From assembly GCA_947581855.1 (NCBI GenBank), contig CANPVZ010000001.1, positions 362,377-426,376 of the forward strand: a DNA stretch of 64,000 nucleotides. Direction: 5' to 3'. Source of the DNA: an uncultured Phocaeicola sp. (GTDB lineage Bacteria; Bacteroidota; Bacteroidia; Bacteroidales; Bacteroidaceae). Each line of letters opens with the position of its first letter. The stretch's first letter is position 1. The notes under the pieces were generated by a model. The model ran no database searches and was not told where the DNA came from. It worked only from the letters and a program-made list of their open reading frames with translations. The translations under genes were made by a program, and so were the position numbers. This document shows, one piece after another, positions 9,355-18,339 of the stretch.

Positions 9355-9936
9355 ATGTCAAATCATACTGGTACTTAGCTTAACTTGATTGAAACAAGAG
9401 CTAAAGATTAATGAAACGATAGTTTTCATGTATATCGGAACTATAGTTTCAACCTGTGGAAACTGTGGTCCCAAGCGTATGAAACTTTTGTTTCAAACAC
9501 TCGGAACTACTGAAACATTCCCACAGAGTATACGTAGTAAGATATACTAAATTCTCGGAAAAGCGTAACTTAACGCTTGTTTTTTGGTAAGAACAGGTAA
9601 AAGTGGTGCTAGTAGCTAAAGCCGTAGTCAGTCAACATTTCAGAAAAACGGTGATAGTAGAAAACAAAAACTCTATATAAAAAGAACAGAAGCTGAATTT
9701 AAGTTTCGTATGCGGTACTCACTTTTATTTAACATTTTGCTTCCAATGATATCACGAAACCTAACTTGAGCTGGAATTATAAATGCTAAGGATAATGCCC
9801 CATATACACTACCTATATTTAAATAACTACTTATATTCTAAGCAAATCACATATAAATAAAGAAGCAAAGAACCTTTTCCTCCTTTTACTGTTCTATAGT
9901 GATCCATATTAGAATCTCAACAAAGAACAAGGGATA
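9355..9936. other. Gene-free stretch with short GAAAC palindromes
   Basis: No credible reading frame. Between about 9410 and 9530 several short inverted units occur, such as TGAAACGATAGTTTTCA, GGAACTATAGTTTCAA and ATGAAACTTTTGTTTCAA. They look like a small dispersed palindromic repeat. The rest (9540-9936) shows nothing I can name. Confidence 0.4.
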
Positions 9937-10250
9937 AAAAATAAGTGTGGGTCTTTCTATCTCTTATTCGCTAAAGGTGACTCTCGAACTTAGTCTTACA
10001 GTACGAATAAAAAGAAACAGCCCACACTTTTTCGGATATATAATTTTACTATATATCAAAGCAATGGACATTCTCTTTTTTCTTCTTGTACTGCAAAAGT
10101 GAGTGTTCGAGGTTCCCTTTAACAAGAATAAAAAGCTAATGCTTTTTCGATAAATGTTGTGACGCAATATCCTTACGTTACAGCTGCAAAGATAATTACA
10201 AAAAGGGAATAGTACCTAACTTTAAAGAATAAATTTGCATGTATAAAAGT
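9937..10250. repeat. Structured repeat element E, copy 1
   Basis: About 300 bases repeated, in the same orientation and with high identity, at 11361-11677. It holds a long imperfect stem: 9943-9970 (AAGTGTGGG... TTATTCG) pairs with 10004-10029 (CGAATAA... CCCACACTT). A second nested inverted pair joins CTCGAAC near 9985 with GTTCGAG near 10106. Possible identities are a MITE-like mobile element, a structured RNA or a bidirectional terminator. No transposase is near. Confidence 0.7.
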
Positions 10251-10452
10251 TTTCTATAAGGTATTCTTGCCAAAGGTCCCCGTATTTTATAATTTTTAGT
10301 TGCCTATTTCTCTTTAAAACTTTTAGTTTGGCATTCGATAGGAATTATGTTCTCTTTCTAAAAAGATTAATGTTTCTCTATTTTAATCAGCACATACCTT
10401 GGAATGTATGCGCACATTTGTATCATAACGTATCATACAAATACAAAATTCA

Positions 10453-10605
10453 ATGATGAAAACTATTAAATTTAGAGATTGCTTCCAATCTCTTTTACAT
10501 TACAAATACTACATAATAGCGTATGTCATACTTTTATCTATAAGTATAGGATATTTCATATACGAATATTCAATAGAGAAAGCCAAAAAGAAATATATCG
10601 TCTGA
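10453..10605 (+). pseudogene. N-terminal relic of a membrane winged-helix regulator
   Basis: Fifty residues matching the start of the regulator at 32601: a short basic head, one hydrophobic helix, then FIYEYSIEKAKKK (compare FVYEYSIKKSRLK at 32601). A stop follows and the periplasmic domain, second helix and DNA-binding domain are absent. It lies about 105 bases upstream of the same conserved element that follows the two intact regulators. Confidence 0.75.
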
Positions 10606-10710
10606 TTATTTTTCCTGTTCAACCTATATAAGGAAAGATACACAGAAAGACAATTATTATTAAGTTTTTTTAATGAAGTTAATTTTACCCTCTTTATAAT
10701 GTTTAACTCG

Positions 10711-10740
10711 TTGAATATTAAGAAAGCAACATTTTACAAC
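10711..10740 (+). promoter_or_regulatory. Conserved element A (candidate regulator binding site)
   Basis: This 30-base block is nearly identical to 23045-23074 (one difference) and clearly related to 33705-33734. The shared core is AAAGCAACATTTTACAAC (TAAGCAACATTTTACAAC at 23045). All three copies lie between a winged-helix regulator gene or relic and a promoter for a small protein. A weaker second copy of the half-site (AAAAAGCAACAA) is at 10762-10773. Confidence 0.6.
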
Positions 10741-10782
10741 AAAGTGAATGTATCCTCCAACAAAAAGCAACAATTTTTAGTC

Positions 10783-10813
10783 TTGCACTATGCATTTTTA
10801 TCACATACTTTTG
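10783..10813 (+). promoter_or_regulatory. Promoter for the small protein at 10842
   Basis: TTG at 10783-10785, a 20-base spacer and TACTTTTG at 10806-10813. Corresponding promoters occur at 23125 and 33766. Confidence 0.65.
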
Positions 10814-10841
10814 CAGCGACAAACTTTGTAAAACAGAAAAT

Positions 10842-11015
10842 ATGAAAAAACTAATTTTAGGAGTTATTGTAGCGATAGTATATGGTATTTCTTATATGAA
10901 ACTACTCTTTCGCAAAATTGAAGTAATAGATTCAAAAAAAATAGGATCGAATAGCTATACGATTGTTGATTGGTACACTTCCTTCTATAACTGGAATACT
11001 ATGGTAATGAAGTAA
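10842..11015 (+). CDS. Small membrane-anchored protein in the NVEALA position
   Basis: Fifty-seven residues: MKKLILGVIVAIVYGISYM gives a short basic head and a hydrophobic helix, as in the NVEALA leaders. The tail lacks NVEALA, GE and cysteine (it ends TIVDWYTSFYNWNTMVMK). It sits exactly where the other two supermodules have a head NVEALA gene: after a regulator, the conserved element and a promoter. It is either a diverged head peptide or a relic that recombined. Coding is supported by position and promoter, not by homology. Confidence 0.5.
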   Translation: MKKLILGVIVAIVYGISYMKLLFRKIEVIDSKKIGSNSYTIVDWYTSFYNWNTMVMK

Positions 11016-11360
11016 CTGCAAATTTTCAAAATAGTAGGGATTATCTTCTGCTATTTTTATAATCTGTAAATAAGTATTTCATATATTTAGATGTATTCAC
11101 ATCTGGTAAACTAGAAATTCACATGTTTTCTATCCCAATGATTATTCAATTGGAATAGGTTCTAAAAGATGTATTTTCTCTCCCCAATATTCTGTATTTC
11201 TAATAGATGAAATAAAGACATCCTTCTATGATTTGGAAAACTTTAGTGGCAACTTATCCTAAACAAGCTTAATAATAGAGGAATAAAGAATCTTTTTCAT
11301 GCTTTGAATATTATTTAATAGTCCATAACGAAACTCTAAGGGAAACAATGGACAAAGAAT
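11016..11360. other. Gene-free stretch with a short protein-like relic
   Basis: No complete gene. A 40-odd codon open run ending at about 11262 (GIGSKRCIFSPQYSVFLIDE is part of it) looks protein-like but matches nothing I recognise. It may be a fragment of a deleted cassette between the two E repeats. Confidence 0.3.
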
Positions 11361-11677
11361 AAAAATAAGTGTGGGTCTTTCTATCTCTTATTCGTTAAAG
11401 GTGACTCTCGAACTTAGTCTTACAGTACGAATAAAAAGAAACAACCCACACTTTTTTAGATATATAATTTTACTATATATCAAAACAATGGGCATTCTCT
11501 TTTTCTTCTTGTACTGCAAAAGTGAGTGTTCGAGGTTCCCTTTAACAAGAATTAAAGCTAATGCTTTTTCAATAAATATTGTGACGCAATATCCTTACGT
11601 TACGGCTACAAAGATAACTACAAATGAGAAAATACTCCTAATTTTAAAGAATAAAATTTTATATGTGCAAACGTTTT
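11361..11677. repeat. Structured repeat element E, copy 2
   Basis: Direct copy of 9937-10250 with the same long stem and nested inverted repeat. Identity is very high over the first 265 bases and then falls. An apparent 125-codon reading frame here arises only from the repeat and has no coding character. The two copies bracket the regulator relic and small protein. Confidence 0.7.
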
Positions 11678-12065
11678 TCATTGATTCCCTCTCTGAAGCC
11701 CATATTGGCGGTAATAATATACATATTTCTCACAATTATTCCGTTTAGATTGCTTGGATAAATAAAATCTCCGTCTTCTTTCTGATGAGTACCTGTGTAA
11801 CCTAGGATGCGTTTAAATATAATACCAGACAGGGGGGGAGAACGGGTGATTTCACCATGTATGTATATAAAGGTCACATGTTAATATAATGCATTGTCGT
11901 CTTTTTTTGTATCTGATAGTAAGGAAACCTAAAGCACTCTAGTGTTAAACTTTATTTAATCATATTTCTTTTAATATGCTCCTTCACTTTTAAATAATTG
12001 ATTATCAAAAAAGAAACAAAAAGCAACAAAGTTAAACCATTTAGCAAGAAAAAAAATGTTTTTTT
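11678..12065. other. Gene-free stretch upstream of the first DUF1573 lipoprotein
   Basis: No supported gene. It contains a G7 run near 11830 and a small GGTGA/TCACC stem near 11850. A half-site like the regulator element (AAAAAGCAACAAAG) is at about 12019-12032. From 12045 a hairpin begins (GCAAGAAAAAA pairing with TTTTTTCTTGC at 12060-12070) whose right arm overlaps the -33 region of the next promoter. Confidence 0.45.
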
Positions 12066-12098
12066 CTTGCATCCTATTTTTTTTGTTACATATATTTG
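12066..12098 (+). promoter_or_regulatory. Promoter of the DUF1573 lipoprotein gene at 12154
   Basis: CTTG at 12066-12069, a 21-base spacer and TATATTTG at 12091-12098. The -33 element is inside the right arm of an 11-bp A/T-rich hairpin (12045-12070), which could modulate access. Confidence 0.55.
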
Positions 12099-12153
12099 TA
12101 AAATAAAACAAAATATTAAAAAATTAATTTCGTAAATAGTCAATTAGGATAAA

Positions 12154-13029
12154 ATGAGACATATATCTGTATACGTCTTGAGTTTGCTTGCCATTGTTTT
12201 CACCGCTTGTAAAGAACCTCCGGAAAAGCAAGTAATTCGCTTGGTAAGCGAGTGGAGTGGAAAAGAAATACGCTTTCCCAATCGCTCTATTTTTACTAGT
12301 TTAGGAAAAGATACAGTCGATTCTTTCAATGAAGTGGGTAAATATCGGATTATTTCGTATGTGGATTCAGTGGGTTGTATGAGTTGTAAACTTCAACTTC
12401 CTAGATGGAAAGAATTGATTCGTGAGACAGATTCTCTTCTTGGAAACAAGCTGACGTATCATTTTTATTTCCATCCGAAAGATTTGAAAGACCTGAAGTA
12501 TATTCTCCGTCGTGACCGCTTCAACTATCCGGTATGTATTGATTTGCAAGATGAATTCAACCGGTTGAACCGTTTTCCTTCGGACATGACCTTCCAGACA
12601 TTTTTGTTGGATTCGCTCAATCGGGTGGTGGCCATCGGTAATCCCGTTCATAATGCCAAGGTGAAAGAGCTTTATCTTTCTCTCCTGACCGGAAAGAGAA
12701 AGGATGTGTCTTCTATGATGAAAACATCCGTTAAGTTGGATAAAACAGTGGCTGATTTGGAAGATGTTCACTGGAAAGAGGTACAGACAGCTACTTTTGA
12801 GTTGAAGAATATAGGAGAAAACCTGCTGGTGATACATGATGTGGATACTTCATGCGGATGTGTGAAAGTTGAATACAGCAAGGAACCGGTAAGACCGGGC
12901 AAGACGCTGGTCATTACAGTAACCTATACGGCAGAACATCCTGAACAAATTAATAAGACAATCAGCCTTCACTGTAATGTGGAAAACAGCCCTATTCAAT
13001 TACAGATAAGAGGCAATGCGAGAGAATAA
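12154..13029 (+). CDS. Thioredoxin-like/DUF1573 lipoprotein, copy 1
   Basis: A 291-residue lipoprotein (lipobox IVFTAC, Cys19). The N-terminal half looks thioredoxin-like: YRIISYVDSVGCMSCKLQ carries a CxxC pair (Cys75, Cys78) followed by a helix and a cis-Pro-like region. The C-terminal 90 residues match DUF1573, an immunoglobulin-like domain with the signature DTSCGC and PVRPGKTLVITVTYTA. This architecture is common in Bacteroidetes envelope proteins. A role in forming or shuffling disulfides in the nearby Cys-bearing small proteins is inference. From about 12505 past the stop it is essentially identical to the copy at 34053, pointing to recent gene conversion. Confidence 0.85.
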   Translation: MRHISVYVLSLLAIVFTACKEPPEKQVIRLVSEWSGKEIRFPNRSIFTSLGKDTVDSFNEVGKYRIISYVDSVGCMSCKLQLPRWKELIRETDSLLGNKLTYHFYFHPKDLKDLKYILRRDRFNYPVCIDLQDEFNRLNRFPSDMTFQTFLLDSLNRVVAIGNPVHNAKVKELYLSLLTGKRKDVSSMMKTSVKLDKTVADLEDVHWKEVQTATFELKNIGENLLVIHDVDTSCGCVKVEYSKEPVRPGKTLVITVTYTAEHPEQINKTISLHCNVENSPIQLQIRGNARE

Positions 13030-13051
13030 ACAAGAAGTATAACAAGGAAAA

Positions 13052-13200
13052 AGGAAGTAAAGCTCTGTATTGCTTTTGTAGAGTTTTCAGCTTTTACAAC
13101 TTTACTTCCGGCTTCCCTCACTAAAAAAGGAGGTAACGGGCACAAAGGTAATCTATTTTATGGAAACAATATGATGTTGCGTTGCGGAAATGATTAAGCA
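13052..13200 (+). repeat. Intergenic cassette repeat R, copy 1
   Basis: Member of a family of about nine. Typical parts in order: GGGAGTAAAG, pairing with CTTTACTCCC about 45 bases on (here slightly altered to GGAAGTAAAG/CTTTACTTCC), then CCCTCACTAAAAAAGGAGGT, AACGGGCACAAAGGTAAT and TTTTATGGAAACA. It follows a DUF1573 gene and precedes an NVEALA gene. Confidence 0.75.
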
Positions 13201-13301
13201 GCAAACTCTGAACAAAAAATAGTGAGGAGATTTCAATTAAAACAAAATTAATTTTAATAATGTAAATGGTTTATCCATTCATATAACTTATTTTTAAACG
13301 T

Positions 13302-13577
13302 ATGAAGAAAATATATAAGTACATGGTAGTAACGACAATCATTGTTGCTGCAGGAATGATTACATATAATACACAAGTTGAAAAAATACATTTATCTAGC
13401 ATTGCATTAGAAAATGTGGAAGCGCTGGCAAGAGGTGAAAGTGGTTCAGATCCAAATATTTCATATAACCGAAGGCTAATTGATTGTTATAATGAATATC
13501 ATCAAATTATTGGCCATAGATGTGTTGATTCATATCCTGGAGATGAATGCGATTTAAGACAAGCCAAAGGTTGCTAA
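13302..13577 (+). CDS. NVEALA-family small protein 1
   Basis: Ninety-one residues. The leader is a basic start (MKKIYKYM), a hydrophobic helix, YNTQVEKIHLSSIALE, then NVEALARGESG. The tail of about 43 residues has four Cys and ends in KGC. The family (NVEALA, known from Bacteroides genomes) has no established function. A propeller lipoprotein gene follows after 65 bases. The tail lies after a conserved GE and is the only variable part, as in leader/core precursors. Cleavage and export are inference. Confidence 0.8.
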   Translation: MKKIYKYMVVTTIIVAAGMITYNTQVEKIHLSSIALENVEALARGESGSDPNISYNRRLIDCYNEYHQIIGHRCVDSYPGDECDLRQAKGC

Positions 13578-13642
13578 TCAATTGACTGGTTATTTAGGAC
13601 AAAATAAAAATCTTGTCCTAAATAATTAAATAATTTGAAAAT

Positions 13643-14686
13643 ATGAAACGAATTAAATTAGTATATCTTTTTTCTATACTTATGTTTCTATTAAACAACT
13701 CATGTCGGCAAGAAACAAGAAAAGATAATTTATGTCCCGATTTATTGTCTGAAGTAACAGATACTTTAAGATACTCTAGCTTTGTAGATTCTATAAGTTA
13801 TATACGTTTAGAAACATCAGATGAATGTTTAATAGGAAAAATAGCAGATGTAACATTTTCCGATGAAAATATATTTGTTTTGGATGAATACAAACAAGTC
13901 ATATGGATTTTCAATAAAAAGGGAAAATATTTAACGCAAATTGCAAAAAAGGGAAATGGTCCTGGAGAATATACTAAAATATCTCAAATTGAATACGATA
14001 AAGTGACAAAACAAATTTTAGCATTGGACTTATGGACCAAGACCATTTTATATTATGATTTGAATGGAAATTTTATAAGAAAAGTACAATTGGAAATTTA
14101 TGTATCAGATTTTAAAGTTGTTCCACAAGGTGGTTACATAATTTCAAATGCAGAACGTGCCAAATCTGATGCTGGCATCTATTTAGCTAATGCGCAAGGA
14201 AAAGTTATACGAAAATTAGTAATGAAATCGCCTAAGCATATGCATCCATATAATGCCTATAAGGAACTTTACGATTATAATGATACAATAGCATTTATTG
14301 CTCCTAATTTTGAAAATGGAATTTATCATTACACATACGATAGTTTAGAATTAAAATACCCTTTCAAGTTTTATCCTAAAATAAAAAATGTATATAAGGA
14401 GAATACATATAAAAAAAATGGAGACGATTTTACAAGAACAATGTATATGGAAGGAAAGAAATGGATTCTAATTGTATTCTGGTCGGAAAAATATGACTTG
14501 CGGAATTTTCTATATTGTAAGGAAACAAATCAATATTGGATTGGAAAATTTTTATTGAATGATATTGATGGATTTCAAAGCAGAGATAATACTTCCATAT
14601 CAACTAACAATCAGTTTGTTTTTTGGTGTGAAAATAGAGATTGCCCAGAAGATAATCCAATTCTTCAAATTTTACATTTGAAATAA
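13643..14686 (+). CDS. 6-bladed beta-propeller lipoprotein
   Basis: A 347-residue lipoprotein (FLLNNSC, Cys21). It belongs to the same subgroup as 7905: ISYIRLETSDECLIGKI at 51-67 and the blade turn AKKGNGPGEY at 101-110. Further blades follow with the usual spacing. It starts 65 bases after the NVEALA gene at 13302 with no promoter between them, so the two are likely co-transcribed as a peptide/lipoprotein pair. Function is unknown; a cognate receptor, chaperone or immunity role is speculation. Confidence 0.8.
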   Translation: MKRIKLVYLFSILMFLLNNSCRQETRKDNLCPDLLSEVTDTLRYSSFVDSISYIRLETSDECLIGKIADVTFSDENIFVLDEYKQVIWIFNKKGKYLTQIAKKGNGPGEYTKISQIEYDKVTKQILALDLWTKTILYYDLNGNFIRKVQLEIYVSDFKVVPQGGYIISNAERAKSDAGIYLANAQGKVIRKLVMKSPKHMHPYNAYKELYDYNDTIAFIAPNFENGIYHYTYDSLELKYPFKFYPKIKNVYKENTYKKNGDDFTRTMYMEGKKWILIVFWSEKYDLRNFLYCKETNQYWIGKFLLNDIDGFQSRDNTSISTNNQFVFWCENRDCPEDNPILQILHLK

Positions 14687-14701
14687 GAATTCAAAAATAA
14701 T

Positions 14702-14765
14702 GCCTTCACTCTAATATGGACAATAGCCCTATCCAATTACCGATAAGAGGCATGCGAGAGAATAA
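14702..14765 (+). pseudogene. DUF1573 lipoprotein, C-terminal relic
   Basis: The DNA corresponds to the last 21 codons and stop of the DUF1573 genes (compare 12966-13029) with a one-base loss. It leads straight into repeat R, so the block DUF1573 tail plus repeat moved or was left behind as a unit. Confidence 0.7.
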
Positions 14766-14787
14766 ATTAGAAGTATAAAAGGAAAAT

Positions 14788-14970
14788 GGGAGTAAAGCTC
14801 TGTATTGCTTTTGTAGAGTTTTCAGCTTTTACAACTTTACTCTCGGCTTCCCTCACTAAAAAAGGAGGTGACGGGTACAAAGGTTTTTGAATTTATGGAA
14901 ACAACAAAGTCTTGCCGTTGAAATGATAGATTGTGGCATAGCATAGGAAAAATAGATTTCCTATTAAAAA
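14788..14970 (+). repeat. Intergenic cassette repeat R, copy 2
   Basis: Full-length copy: GGGAGTAAAG/CTTTACTCTC hairpin arms, AAAAAAGGAGGTGACGGG, then the tail GTTGAAATGATAGATTGTGG. The tail and the following 70 bases are almost identical to 23671-23810. Confidence 0.75.
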
Positions 14971-15032
14971 ACAAAAATATAAATGAAGAGCCTATTCTAT
15001 TCATATAACAAAATTTGTAATGTTTAAAGGAA

Positions 15033-15260
15033 ATGAAAAAATTATATAAGATAGCAGTGGCGGTGGTAATTATTGCTACTGCAGGAATGACTGCATATAA
15101 TACACAAGATAAAAAAATACGCTTATCCAGCATAGCATTGGCAAATGAAGAGTCTTTGTTACAATTCCATCTGTTCCCATGCATCTCGTCTCCACGCAAT
15201 GAATGTGTATTGAGTGACTCAAAAAGACCTAAATGTCCATCTGCAACATATTGTAGATAA
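15033..15260 (+). CDS. NVEALA-family small protein 2 (degenerate)
   Basis: Seventy-five residues. The leader is normal up to LSSIALANE, but NVEALA-GE is replaced by NEESLLQ. The tail (three Cys, ending SATYCR) has no resemblance to other tails. The first 40 codons and upstream DNA match the gene at 23810 closely. A DUF4221-like lipoprotein follows after 13 bases. It is probably a recombinant or decayed precursor; whether the product is functional is doubtful. Confidence 0.6.
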   Translation: MKKLYKIAVAVVIIATAGMTAYNTQDKKIRLSSIALANEESLLQFHLFPCISSPRNECVLSDSKRPKCPSATYCR

Positions 15261-15273
15261 ATATATAACAATA

Positions 15274-16434
15274 ATGGACAAAAAAGTATTGGCAGTGTTT
15301 CTTCTGATTGGAACTTTTTTTTCTTGTTCGAATAAAGAAAAATCTATAAAACGGGAGGTTCTAAATAGAATAAACATATCAACGGAGGAAATTAAATTTT
15401 CTCCGTCTGAAATTCTGAATGCAGAAGCTTATAATGTTAGTTCTTCCTGCTTAATGGATAGTGATATATGGGTAGTAGGTTATAATCGTCACCTCCATTC
15501 TCTGGATTTCATCAAACCAGACACAAAAGAGATCTTTCAAACAGGATTAGAGGAGGAAGGAGATGCTTCAATTATACGGCCTATCAGCATTCATGCACAT
15601 AATCTTGATTCAATTTGGATATATGACCAAACAGGGCAATTGACACTGATGGACCATAAGGGTCATATAAGGCAAAAAGAAAATTTGAATAAACAAACGA
15701 ACAACTCGAACGAAAAAGTAATGATTAATACAAATCACGCCATGTATACATCCAAATTATATTATAACAAAAAGAGAGGTTCGCTATTCTATATTGTGAA
15801 GAGAGATGATTTGTTTTATGCTAAAGAATGTTTTTTAAACGATAAAGACTCTATAAAATATTACCCATTAGCCTTGCCTTATACAACTGATAAAAAGATA
15901 AGTTCTAATTTTGGTAATATGGATGGAGTTAATGCCACCTTTACAGATGATTGGATTATCTACAATTATCCGATCGAATCTGTTTTTTATGTTTTCAATA
16001 TACTGACAGGAGAAAATAAGCTGGTAGAATCTTATAGCGCATATACCCAAAATACAGTTAAGCCATTCACGGCAGTTAACGATTACTTCAAATGGGAAAG
16101 ACATGGATTGGAAAATCCTCACTTTTATGAAATAATGTATGTTCCCAAATATAAAATGTATATGCAATTACATTTAAAGGAAACCGAGTTCAATCAAAGC
16201 AAATCTATTTTAGAGCTCTCTGATAGCCGTGAGTTATATCTTATTTGTTGGGATGAATCTTTCCAATTCTTATGCGAAATCATGTTACCTAATCACCGTT
16301 ACAACTATTATACTGGGTGGTGTGGTATATACGATGGCCTACTGTTATATGTCAATAATAGTACAAGCCAGGAGATGGTAGATGATTTGTTGACAATAGA
16401 TATTATTAGACCCCAACTAAAAGTAAAGAAATGA
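15274..16434 (+). CDS. DUF4221-like lipoprotein
   Basis: A 386-residue lipoprotein (LIGTFFSC, Cys18). An upstream in-frame start at 15214 overlaps the NVEALA gene and lacks a signal, so 15274 is chosen. The body is beta-rich with propeller-like stretches (LDSIWIYDQTGQLTLMD) and a C-terminal CWDESFQFLCEIMLP strand pair like the ILDKDFRIIGETLFPEA strands of the 35502 and 39904 proteins. It overlaps the next gene by four bases (ATGA). Relation to DUF4221 is moderate; function unknown. Confidence 0.65.
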   Translation: MDKKVLAVFLLIGTFFSCSNKEKSIKREVLNRINISTEEIKFSPSEILNAEAYNVSSSCLMDSDIWVVGYNRHLHSLDFIKPDTKEIFQTGLEEEGDASIIRPISIHAHNLDSIWIYDQTGQLTLMDHKGHIRQKENLNKQTNNSNEKVMINTNHAMYTSKLYYNKKRGSLFYIVKRDDLFYAKECFLNDKDSIKYYPLALPYTTDKKISSNFGNMDGVNATFTDDWIIYNYPIESVFYVFNILTGENKLVESYSAYTQNTVKPFTAVNDYFKWERHGLENPHFYEIMYVPKYKMYMQLHLKETEFNQSKSILELSDSRELYLICWDESFQFLCEIMLPNHRYNYYTGWCGIYDGLLLYVNNSTSQEMVDDLLTIDIIRPQLKVKK

Positions 16435-18317
16435 AAATGAAGAATTTTCAATTAATAATATTTTTCTTAAGTTGTTTATCATCTGTTCTATTCTCTTGTC
16501 AATCCAATGACCATATAGAAAGTATCCTGCAATACAGTGGTGAAAACCGCAATGAGTTGGAGAAAGTAATCAACCACTACTCTCAAAATGAGGAAGATTC
16601 GCTTCAACTCAAAGCAGCTCTCTTTTTGATTGAAAATATGCCGGGACATTATTACCTGACTAACTCGATGATGGAGAGACTGAATGAGAATATGGATTCG
16701 CTTTATCCGAAGATGTCGAACATAGTAAAAAGGGTAGTATATAATATTCCTATTCGCAAGGGAAATGTGGAGGAAAAGTGGAAACTTGTGGAGGATATTA
16801 AGACAATACAAAGTGATTTCCTGATAAAGCACATTGATAACGCCATAGCCATGTGGAACAGTTGCCCGTGGTTACGTCTGTTCACTTTCGAAGAGTTTTG
16901 CGAATATGTGTTGCCATATCGCATCGAAAAAGAACCTTTCCTTGAAAACGATTCCACCCTTTACTCATGGAAAACAGTAAAGGAAATATTCGAGGCCTAC
17001 AATTATGTTCCTAAAACCATGCTTGAGCTAAAAGCGGTGCAACGTGATTTATTAGGGCATACCGATGATGTTTTTTTTCTTAGGCTGCAAATGCCAGCAT
17101 GGTCGGACAAAACATATAACTTCGATTGCCTGGATCGGTGTTACTACGAAATGGGGCGTTTACGTTCCATAGGTATACCGACAGCTATCGATTTTGTACC
17201 AGGGTGGCCGTATAGAAACGGGCAACATTATTGGAGGGTATTGGTGGAACCATATTATTGGAACAGCAATCATAGTGACGCTTTGATTTCTGAAACCGGA
17301 AAGGTATATCGTATGACCTATTCACGCCATGAAGTACCGGAGCAGGATGGTAAGGAATTCATTCCTTTCTTGTTTAGAACACCTTTTTACAAGGATGTAA
17401 CACGGGATTACGTAAAAGTTTCGAACGTAAAGGTCAACATGGAAAAGTTTAAGAAAACGACATCACGCTATGCGTATCTGAGCATTTTTAACGATTTGGA
17501 ATGGAAACCTATTGCCTGGGCAGAAGTGAGGGGTGGGGAAGCTAAGTTCCAGAATATGGGACGTAATGTGGTGTATCTGCCTGTCGGCTACGAAGACGAA
17601 GAAATGAAATACCTCGGCTATCCGTTTTTACTTGACATGCAGGGGAGTGTAAAAGAGTTTATTCCTAACGAAGAAAAAAGAATAACACTTCGGTTCACTC
17701 GAAAATTTCCAGTAAATGATTCTAAAATCATCTGGTCGGAAGAAATTAAAGGAAGCCATATCGAAGCATCCAACCATCCCGATTTTGCTAAAGCGGATAC
17801 TATATATACCATAGTCCAAACCAATACAGATTTGAATTATCAGACTCTGGTTCTTGAGAAGCCTGTAACTTACAGATATTGGAGGCTTTTTAAAGAAAAC
17901 CAAATACTTCGCATCGGAGACTGGCAATTTTTTGATGAAGATTCAAAGCGTATACAGGGTAAGGTGATACCTCCAAAGGAGGATGACATAACTGCTAAAA
18001 ATGCATTTGATGACAAAATTCTTTCTTTCACTTTGTCTCACACATGGATAGGGATAGATTTCGGCAAACCGGTAACTGTCCAAACAATGAAATTAGTTAC
18101 TCGAACGGATGATAACGCTATTACTCCCGGACATTATTATGAACTTTATTACTTTACAAAAGATGGTTGGAAATTATTAGAGGGAAAAAAAGCTACGGAG
18201 AAACAGATTGTATTTGAATCAGTTCCGGCAGAAGCTTTATATTGGTTGAGAGATCTCACTGCCGGAAAGGAAGAGCGGATTTTCGCTTTTAAAGATGGCA
18301 AAATAGAGTATTGGTAA
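16431..18317 (+). CDS. Transglutaminase-like lipoprotein with C-terminal discoidin-like domain
   Basis: A 628-residue lipoprotein (VLFSC, Cys23). A helical N-terminus is followed by a transglutaminase/protease-like core: FDCLDRCYYEMGRLRSIGIP (Cys233 and Cys237) then QHYWRVLVEP (His266), in the usual Cys-His order. The middle is beta-rich and the last 130 residues resemble an F5/8-type carbohydrate-binding fold (YRYWRLFKEN, WIGIDFGKPVTVQTMKL). It could crosslink, amidate or cleave peptides at the cell surface. It starts by ATGA overlap and ends 22 bases before the signal peptidase, so they are one operon. It is the only complete copy; truncated relics are at 28670, 41181 and 42597. Confidence 0.7.
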   Translation: MKMKNFQLIIFFLSCLSSVLFSCQSNDHIESILQYSGENRNELEKVINHYSQNEEDSLQLKAALFLIENMPGHYYLTNSMMERLNENMDSLYPKMSNIVKRVVYNIPIRKGNVEEKWKLVEDIKTIQSDFLIKHIDNAIAMWNSCPWLRLFTFEEFCEYVLPYRIEKEPFLENDSTLYSWKTVKEIFEAYNYVPKTMLELKAVQRDLLGHTDDVFFLRLQMPAWSDKTYNFDCLDRCYYEMGRLRSIGIPTAIDFVPGWPYRNGQHYWRVLVEPYYWNSNHSDALISETGKVYRMTYSRHEVPEQDGKEFIPFLFRTPFYKDVTRDYVKVSNVKVNMEKFKKTTSRYAYLSIFNDLEWKPIAWAEVRGGEAKFQNMGRNVVYLPVGYEDEEMKYLGYPFLLDMQGSVKEFIPNEEKRITLRFTRKFPVNDSKIIWSEEIKGSHIEASNHPDFAKADTIYTIVQTNTDLNYQTLVLEKPVTYRYWRLFKENQILRIGDWQFFDEDSKRIQGKVIPPKEDDITAKNAFDDKILSFTLSHTWIGIDFGKPVTVQTMKLVTRTDDNAITPGHYYELYYFTKDGWKLLEGKKATEKQIVFESVPAEALYWLRDLTAGKEERIFAFKDGKIEYW

Positions 18318-18339
18318 GATTCACAAATAAGAAAAAAAG

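Noticed and set aside
9937..11677. Element E pair as a composite transposon
   Set aside because: No transposase, no clear terminal inverted repeats at the outer ends and no target duplication could be seen; kept as a structured repeat only.
11371..11748. A 125-codon frame over repeat element E copy 2
   Set aside because: Copy 1 of the repeat does not preserve the frame, and the DNA is dominated by inverted repeats.
12367..12837. A 156-codon antisense reading frame, repeated at 34260-34730 and partly at 29203-29595
   Set aside because: Its conservation is fully explained by the identical DUF1573 genes on the other strand; it has no start context or promoter and its protein is not gene-like.
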